NCBI RefSeq assembly: GCF_001625305.1
Contig: NW_017803268.1
Location: forward strand, 275,889 to 339,888
Source of the DNA: Branchiostoma belcheri
Lineage: Eukaryota; Chordata; Leptocardii; Amphioxiformes; Branchiostomatidae
DNA: 64,000 nt
Direction: 5' to 3'
The notes beneath the pieces were generated by a model. It did no database searches and was not told the DNA's origin. It worked only from the letters and a program-made list of their open reading frames with translations. Both the position numbers and the translations under genes were made by a program. Below are positions 26,201-35,200 of the stretch, piece after piece (within the stretch, counting starts at the first letter, position 1; the number at the start of each line of letters is the position of its first letter).

Positions 26201-29200
26201 CTGGCTGCACTCTTCACCATTGCAACCTGCAGAGAGCCACATGAGAGGTGGGTCTGGTCTCCCCCCATGGAGCGGAAATGGTTCGGTCTGCGCATTCAGT
26301 GGATCGTTCCATTTCGGATAAAAAGGGGTACAAAAGTCTACACCACCACAGCTTACACTAACATCAGCCACCGTTGTGTCTGCCGTTGCAGAGTGTTACA
26401 ACAGTCGCCGCTTGCTGCCACCGTTGCAGTTTGCTGCCACTGGATCACGCATTGTCACCAACCTAATAACAACTGTTACAACATTGTGTAGCACACCACA
26501 TACATGTACTGCTGCTTATTAATACAAAGGCTGGAATATGACAAAAAGGACTAAATGTTCAGACCAACACTGAGTAAATGGGGACTGTCTACTGCAGCCT
26601 CCGGGACGTGACGTCGAAAACACGGGATTGCAGCAAAGGGTTGTACGCATCTTGCCAATTCACTCAGTGTTGGCCTGAACTTTTAGCCCTTTTTGTCATA
26701 ATGAAGTATACCAACACAGGTGAACTTTCATGCTAACAATGGCTGGATGTTGTTCTCCGTCGATCAGAGTGAGATATAGCAGGCAGGGAAACAGTGATCA
26801 AAACAACACCAAAAATTCTAATTAGATTGACAAACGTCTGCGGATTCTTTCCAACCACTTACAACACAGTTAAGTGCAGAAAGTAATTTAAATTTAAAAT
26901 TATTGTGCAGTCAAAACTGCCCAAGACCACTCATGGGACAAAAAAATATCTGGTCTATTTGTACAAAGTCATGTGGTCACTATAGACTGCTTGTGTCAAT
27001 GGGAAAAATTATCTAACTTAGGGACCACCAAAAAGTGGTCACATCATCCACTGGTCCTCATGTAGAATGTAGAGATTCTGGTTTGACTGTAATTTCATAC
27101 ACCACTTTTAACGTTAAAATCTACTAAATGCTTCCATCCCTCCCACAGGCCACATCCAGACAACAGATACTTTGCAGCAACAACACTGTACAGTATTGTA
27201 GCGCATATAATACATTAACACACAACTCAACCATCTTTCCCCTATACCAACCCTGTAGGCATCATAATCTGTGATTGGGTCATCTTCTTCTCGGTTCTTG
27301 TCACCGCATGGTGCGTTTTCGACACGGCGGGCAGAAATTGGGTGAAACTGAAACGCTGCAAGCGGGAGATCAAACGTACCGACACTCATGTCTGGAGGAC
27401 AAAACTTAACCAAAGGTGAAAGCACCATGCGTGCTGCCCTGGGTGTTGTGGTGCATGTGGTGAATAATATTCTATTATTGACCAGTGGTGAATAATACAA
27501 TATTGACCAGTAGATTTCAGAAATCGTACATCAACTCTGTATTTGTGTTACAAAACAACCAAAGCCTTACTTTCAAGTATGCAAAGCCTGTTCAAATTTG
27601 TAAACCTATTTTCACATTTTAGTGGTGGTAACACACTTCAACTCTTAAACTTACATGTATTTTCTTTAGATTGAGCCTCTACTAAAAGTATTCTTCAAGA
27701 ACAATATTGCAGTTGCAGGGTTTTTATTTATTCAGCTTGCCACAGAGAACACAAAAAAATGGTGTTTCCTTTCAAGATTATGTTGCACAATATGTATTTT
27801 CCTTATCTAGAGGGATACTTTTCTTCCTATCTTACAATGTAAGCCTTAAAAATAGACTTGAAAGCCTTAAAAACAATCTTCAAAGGCTTGCCTCTACTTT
27901 AATGCTTGCTGCTTTGATGATGTGCATATAAAAGCTATATATAGCTATTTCAAAGGCTACTATTTACATACATGTAGGAACTACAGTACTGTAAAATGTC
28001 TTCATGCTATGATTGCTACGGGCTTCTCAAAACACTATAATCTACTTTCTCATTACTTTTCGATGTTGTCTTTCTTGCCATAGTAACAGCATCCATATTA
28101 CTAATCTTGCTGCGTATGCTTTGCATGTTAACTGCTTTATACTGATGCCAAGTACAGGCTGCATGGAGCTAATGAAGCTAACACATTGTTTAACAGTTTT
28201 TCCTCCTTTTATTTTATTGCAATTGTGTATGTTATGTCTTGTCGGTGTGGTCCTCCCTTTATTCTTGTATGACTTGTAAGTTTTGAAGAGGATTTTTGTC
28301 TTCAACCTCCTTCTTTGTGTTTTGTATTGAGAACATGACAAGACAAGATCCTTTTGCATCTGCATGCAGATGGAATATTAAATGTTTTCAGTTTTTCATA
28401 TACATTGTAGTATGACACCTTTGATGTGTGTAGTTTGAATTATTAAATTGGCTTTTCTATTAAATTTTATTACTTTTGCTGGCCTATCTTTTCTATAATC
28501 TTGATATACCTAGTATGACTTAATGTTGTTCCGAGAACTACAAGTATCTATCATTCTATTATGTCACATATTAATTGTATTTGTTAATATCTTTGTTCAT
28601 TCTGTCAATTTGCATTGCATATTAGCTGACAACTTTAGGCATTTTATAAACAATATTTTGTTGACCATTTATTTGGTACTAAAAAGTCTTTGGGTGTTCT
28701 ACATGTAGATTCTTTGGGAAAATATTTAGAGAAATTTGAGTTTTTTAGAGAAAGTGAGTTTGAAGTTGCCTGTCTGCCTGCCCCCCTCCCCCCTCAGGCT
28801 GACCATGGAGGCATATGAAGCCAGCTGGGAACACAGGTGCAAACTGCTGTGCTGCTGTGCTGGGGTGCAGGACAATCAACAGGTGGGGAACTGTGTGCTA
28901 ATGCACCTGTTACAGTAAGGCACCTGTTATAGTAAGGCACCTGTTACAGTAACTGTAGATAATGGTAGAAAGTATGGTAAAAATGGAAGTAGAAATTACG
29001 TCATAAATGGATGTACGATTGAGCATTTATTGTGCCAATGGCAACACGCTGGCAGAACATACTGTGCCTAACAGTGTGCAAAGCCATGATGTATTGTGTA
29101 TAGCACTTTGGCAGAACATATCGTTTAAGGTCATATTCACGTATTCAAGGTTAACATCCTATAAGTTTGCAAATGTTGTCGCAAATGGGCAAAATTGACC

Positions 29201-32200
29201 AAACAACCAACGAAAACCATAATCTGGTTTTCGCCCAGGCAATTAAGTTGGTGTGGCCTAATATAAAATACAAGACAGTGATCTACAAATCTGTCTCGTC
29301 CCTGTGCCCTCCCAGCATGCCTTTCAGGAGATCGCCCGTCTGCTGTCTGAGTTTTTCATCGATGTTGACCTGGTGCCGTCCGACGTGGTCGCTGGGCTGG
29401 TCCTACTCCGACAGCAGCAGAAACATCAGCGACAAATGATCGTTGGACAGGTACAGAGACAATCCCAATAATAGACCTCATCAAGACACCTAATAGAAAG
29501 CTTTTGTCTTCACATTGGTCTTTAAACAGTTAAATCTGTGTCCATAATATCACCAGGGACCATAATATCGCCACCTTGAGAAATAGTGTGCTTAAAGATA
29601 TTTTTACTGCAACATACCCTAGGTATGTACATTTGATGTGTGAAGGAGTGCATACCAAAAGTATGTTGCAGTAAAAATATCTTTAAGCACACTGTTTCTC
29701 AAGGTGGTGATATTATGGACCCTGGTGATATTATGGACACAGATGTTATATAGAACTGGCCTTTGATGCACAAAATAACTTTAACAGCTAATTAATGCCT
29801 TTAAATACTGCACTGATATTGAACAGTAATTTACATCAGATCTGTATTTGGAAATATCTTTGTTGGCACTTTGCAAGTCAAACATACAGAAATTATTTGC
29901 GTGTATCAAATGACATACATGTAATACGGTAGCTTTAGACTGGTGTGGCTTGTTTTGTTTTGTTTTGTTTTGTTTTGTTTTAAAAGTCCTGCATACATGT
30001 ACTGGTATTTGTTTCAAGAAGGGTCAGTATATTCAAGGACAAAAGATGATGCAGCCTAAATGTTTTGTGTTCTTTCTTCCTTTTACTGGATGTAGATGTA
30101 AAAATTCTATAGACTTATAAGTAGCTTGGATGGCACATGAACTAGATGCAGCAAAGATTTTTCAACAGTGTCACACGTTCTTCATTGATGTAGTTAAAGA
30201 TCCTGGATCTGTATTATAATAGTTGATGTTTATCACCCTAACAGCACAGTAACGACACTTACCAGTTCCTGTCAGGAGTTCCCATCAACCCTCGCACCAA
30301 GTTTGTACAGCTCAGCCGACCGGTCAGTGTTACTCTATTTTAATTATGTTTACCAAAGGAGAATATACCGTACTTGTTTTTGATCTGTTTTGTTCTTCTT
30401 CTCCAGACAAATAAGGTCAATGAGCCAGATGTCTGTCACTAGTGTTGGGTTATTTCGTGTTGCAATTTTATAGCAGGAGGGACTGAATAAACTGGTAGAC
30501 GGTAGACTACTAGGAAGTATCTAAGGCAGCTCAGAAAAGAACAATGTTGCAGATTGAAATAGATTAATGTATTAATAAACATGAAGTTGGATCTAAACAA
30601 ACATGACTTGTTGCCTTCTTCCCTTAACAGGAGATACTGGAACAATTTAAGGAAGTTGTGTACTACATGAGGTATGCCCTGGCTGCGTATGGATGGCCTC
30701 TGTACATCTACACCCATCCAGGTGCAGGAGCATGTCAACTTCTCAAATTCTGCAGGTAAGGATGACCTACACACAAGCATTCTCATCTCATATCTTAATA
30801 ATCCCTAGCTTGGGTGCCATTTTCCATAGTTTCCACCGGCTCCCTATTGAATGTCACTGGCTACCACCGTGACAGTGACTGTAGTTAAACCAGCAACATT
30901 AGGGAGCTGGCAGAAACTTCGGAAGATGGCACCCAGCCTAATCTATCTTAAGGGCTTCTGTTATATAGTTTGATTATTTGGACCATTTTGGCCAACATAG
31001 AGGATCTGAAGGTCAACTGGTTTTCTCCATCCTTCTTGATTTTTTTGTTCTTCACAATGTTTCACTTAGTGGCATGCCGGTCCATTCGCTGATATTATCG
31101 TCCCGTCTTTTCCATTGCCTACCCCTCTTTTTTCATCCCTGGACTGTTCCTTGCATGATGATGGTTTTGGGCATCACATTCACTTGACTGTATACAATAC
31201 AAGACCCAGTGACACAGAAAAAGCCCCAGACCTCCTGCCTTGTCTTCTTAGGAAGTGGCCAAGGCAAATCAGTGTAATGTACTTGACTAGACTTAACGTA
31301 ATATGAAGGTAAAAAAAAATTAATGAATTGTTGTTTGTTTATTGTTTGTGTTTGTTAGCTGTTGCTGTTGCCAGTGCTGCCGTAAACATGATGAGGAATG
31401 TTGTTGTTTGTGTTTGTGTTTAGCTGTTGCTGTTGCCAGTGCTGCCGTAACCATGACGAGGATTGTTGTTGTTTGTGTTTAGCTGTTGCTGTTGCCAGTG
31501 TTGCCGTAAACATGACGATGAATGCACGCTGGAACATGACAACTGCTGCCAGTGTAACCTGGCCGGACTGAAGCGCACACTGCACAACTATGGACTGAGC
31601 AACACCGAGGTCACCTACGCTAACTTCCACTCAGCTGTAAGTCTCCAAATAAACTAGTCTTTTACTTTTCTCTTGTATAGACTGACTAACAACAGTAGTG
31701 AATTAGTAATCGGTTTATTTCTCTCCATCACAATTTCTAACACTCTGAATTTCACTGAGACTACAATGGGTGAAAAGTTCATGGAATCATTATTCAACTT
31801 CTTATGTATCAAAGATGTAGTTTTAAAAAGATATTAACACATATGGGTAAACAATGAACAATTGTTCATATTATGCTATATGTAATACAGCTTTAATAGC
31901 AGTGACTAAAAGAATTTGTCATCTATAATTTGCATATCAAGACCAGTGATATGCAATATTGCAATATTCAAGTCCAATCATCATCAAGAGTTAAAGTTTA
32001 AAATTAAAGTAGACACTGATACAGCAGTGGATGAACTAAGTGACATTGCTTGAATACAGCCCGAGACTGTGCAATCAATTGCACTTGTAAGTGATGTTTC
32101 TTGCATGTTTTTCAACTGTTTATGATTAAGACTGTACTGTTTGTCCTTTGCAGGTGAATGAGACTTGTTTCTTCGTGGCCATCGACCATGACAGGAAGAC

Positions 32201-35200
32201 TGTAGTGGTGACTATTAGGGGAACACTCTCTCTTCAGGTGGGCAGATTCAAAACCTAAGGCCACTCTTTTTTTTCTAAATGTGTTGAAAAAGAAATATTT
32301 TGAAAATTTGGATTCATACATTGAATATGTATCAAGAATTGAATTCGGTTAAAATCAAAGTTTAAACCACACACACCTGATCTTTTTGAAAGATTGCAGT
32401 TATTGTAATTTCTGTTTTATCAACTGCACGGACACCAAGCTCTGTATTCTGACTCTGAGGAATATGTCTTTGCTCCCTCCCGCAGGACTGTCTGACTGAC
32501 CTGACAGCTGATGCAGAGTCCTTCAGAGCCTTCAGTGACGACTTTCCACATGACTGGTACGGACACAGGGTAAGCACTCACTCTTACATGGTAAAGTAAC
32601 TCAAACTTACGTCAGTGAAGGTAAGACATCCAGGATACGCCGGAAAAACAGTTTCTCAGAAGCAACTGGATATGATTGTGGAAACGGTCAGTTGTTTCAG
32701 GTAGCATCCACTACCTTTTGTCAGTGGATGCTACCTGATAAACCTGCTTTTCTGAGAATTCTCCAGTGCTACGAGACTTATAGGTTTCTTCGAACAAAAG
32801 GAAGGCTATCTGTTTACCTAGAGTGTTATTTCCTTAATTTCTTTCTACAGGGTATGTTAGAGTCAGCCGTGTACGTGAAGAACAAGCTGGAGGAACTGTT
32901 GCTGCTAGACTTAGCCTTCTCCAAACAGATGGATGAGGAGCAGTATGGACTGATCATTGCTGGTCACTCCCTCGGTGCTGGTACTGCAGCAATCCTGTCC
33001 ATCCTGCTCAAGAAGCAATATCCTAACCTGCGCTGCTTCCCCTTCTCTCCACCTGGTGGTCTACTCAGGTAAGTGCCTTCTAAAAAATTACAATGAAGGC
33101 TAGACATCCAGGTAATTAGATACACAAGGGAATTTTTACTCAAGCAACTGGATAGATTTGAAAACTGTGAGACGTTTAAAGCAGCACTGCAGTATCTTTT
33201 CATCACTACTTTTTGTCAGTCACTGACAGCAAAAAATATTAGATGCCACTTGAAACGTCTGACAGTTTTCAAAATTATCCAGTAGTGCTTGAGTAACAAT
33301 TTCCTTGTACATGTATATATAATCATATTACTGTGATACATGAACATTAAGTCAGATTGGGGTATATAGCTGCATGTGTAAGGAATTGTTGCAAATATTT
33401 TCTATGAACTTGACAATGTTTTTTCTCTTCTCTGTAGTAAAACTGCAGTTGATGCTAGCAGGAGTTATATCACATCCACTGTGGTTGGGAAAGATGTCGT
33501 ACCTAGGTGAGTAAGAGACTTAGTGTTCTTCTCAAATTGCTTTCTTTGTATCTGTATTTATCAACTAGTTGTACTATACACTAAAGACATTTTGGTATAA
33601 GAGTCACCACTTAAATTGGGACTTGTCATGTGTGTTTTTTGGGGGCAACACTGGTAATCAAGCTTTCAAAAGGTAGACAAGTATACACAAACACCTTTAC
33701 TGACTGTTTGCAATGTTGCTACATGTCTGATAAATGAATCAACAAAATAAAGTCTTTTGTTCCTAAAGGAATGTATTATGTAAACCTCTTCCAGGATGGG
33801 CCTGCCTCAAATGGAACATTTCCGGTTTGAACTTCTCAAGATGCTGAAAAGAAGCACTGATCCAAAGGTATTTTTTGTTGCTAAAGAATTAGAAATTTAC
33901 ATGAAGTAAGTGTCCAAGCTGTAAAAAAGGCCCATTCTTGCTCTTTGTTCTTTGGATCCATACCCGTAGAATCGCCATCTCTACCCAATCAATGTCAAAA
34001 CCCCAACATATATAAGAAAAATTATATAGTGTTCTCAAGTAGTTCTGAATCTGTATTTCTTACTTCCAGTGAAGAATCATAGTCTACAGTCTACCATGCT
34101 GCTTCTTGCTCTCTCTAAAATCTACAGACTGTTGACAGAGACTCCAATCCAGATCTCTACCTGATCAATGTGTCTATCCTGACATATGTAGTATCAAGAA
34201 GTTCTAAATCCATATTAATTTTTTTTTATTTTCCAGTGGAGGATCATAGCCTACAGTCTGCCCTGCTGCTGTCTGCGGGACCCGTACCTCATGCCGGACA
34301 TCGACCAGAGTTCGTTGACCCAGTCGACCCGTGACCTGAGCAGCAGGTCGGCCAGCACCATCTCCATCAACCTGCCGCAGCACCTGCAGCTGTACCCACC
34401 CGGCAGGATGATCCACGTGGTCAGGAACCACCCCAGGGAGAAATGGTATGGTCCTGTGGACTAGTGTGTTGTATGTGGGATGTACCATATTAGCAGTACA
34501 TTTGTAGCAGAGGGGGAACAGATAGAGATGAAAGAGTATTTATATTTTATTAATTTTGTTTTTTTTTCTGTTCTCATTTGGGCAGAGATAGGGACAGTGT
34601 GATGCTACATTCACGTTAATAACAGTCCAGAATGTAATGACAAGACATCAATAAGTGTTTGAAATTGAAATTTTCTGTGAAATGTTCAACAACTGTATAA
34701 TTATAGTATAAGCCTTCCTATTAAGCTACAAGCCAAAACAGGAATCTCTTGGTTCAAGTCTGTGAAAATGAAATTAAGGGACAGCTTTTTTTAACATGGA
34801 GAGCCAAGCATGAATATCATATATTAAATCAAGTGGTGGCTGAGACTGTTGCTTGCAGTAAACGTTTTTTTGACAGATCTGAAGATTTTTTTTTCCTTTT
34901 CCATTTCCAGGTGTGGAAAGATGAAGCCCCGCTATCAGGCTCTGTGGGTGAAGAACGAGGACTTCTCAGAGATCCTGGTGTCACCTGCCATGATGGCAGA
35001 CCACTTCCCCGACCAGGTCATGCATGCACTGGAGGAGGTAAGGACTCTAGATCTAAAGGTCTAGGGTTCGAATCCCATTGCAACTGTGTGTGTTTGGAAT
35101 GTATGTTACACTGATGCTGATATGTACATTTTGTACTTCCTCACTGTAATAACTGTTTAATCATTTAACTGTTTTGTTACATTTCCTCTTCTTCTTCCAT

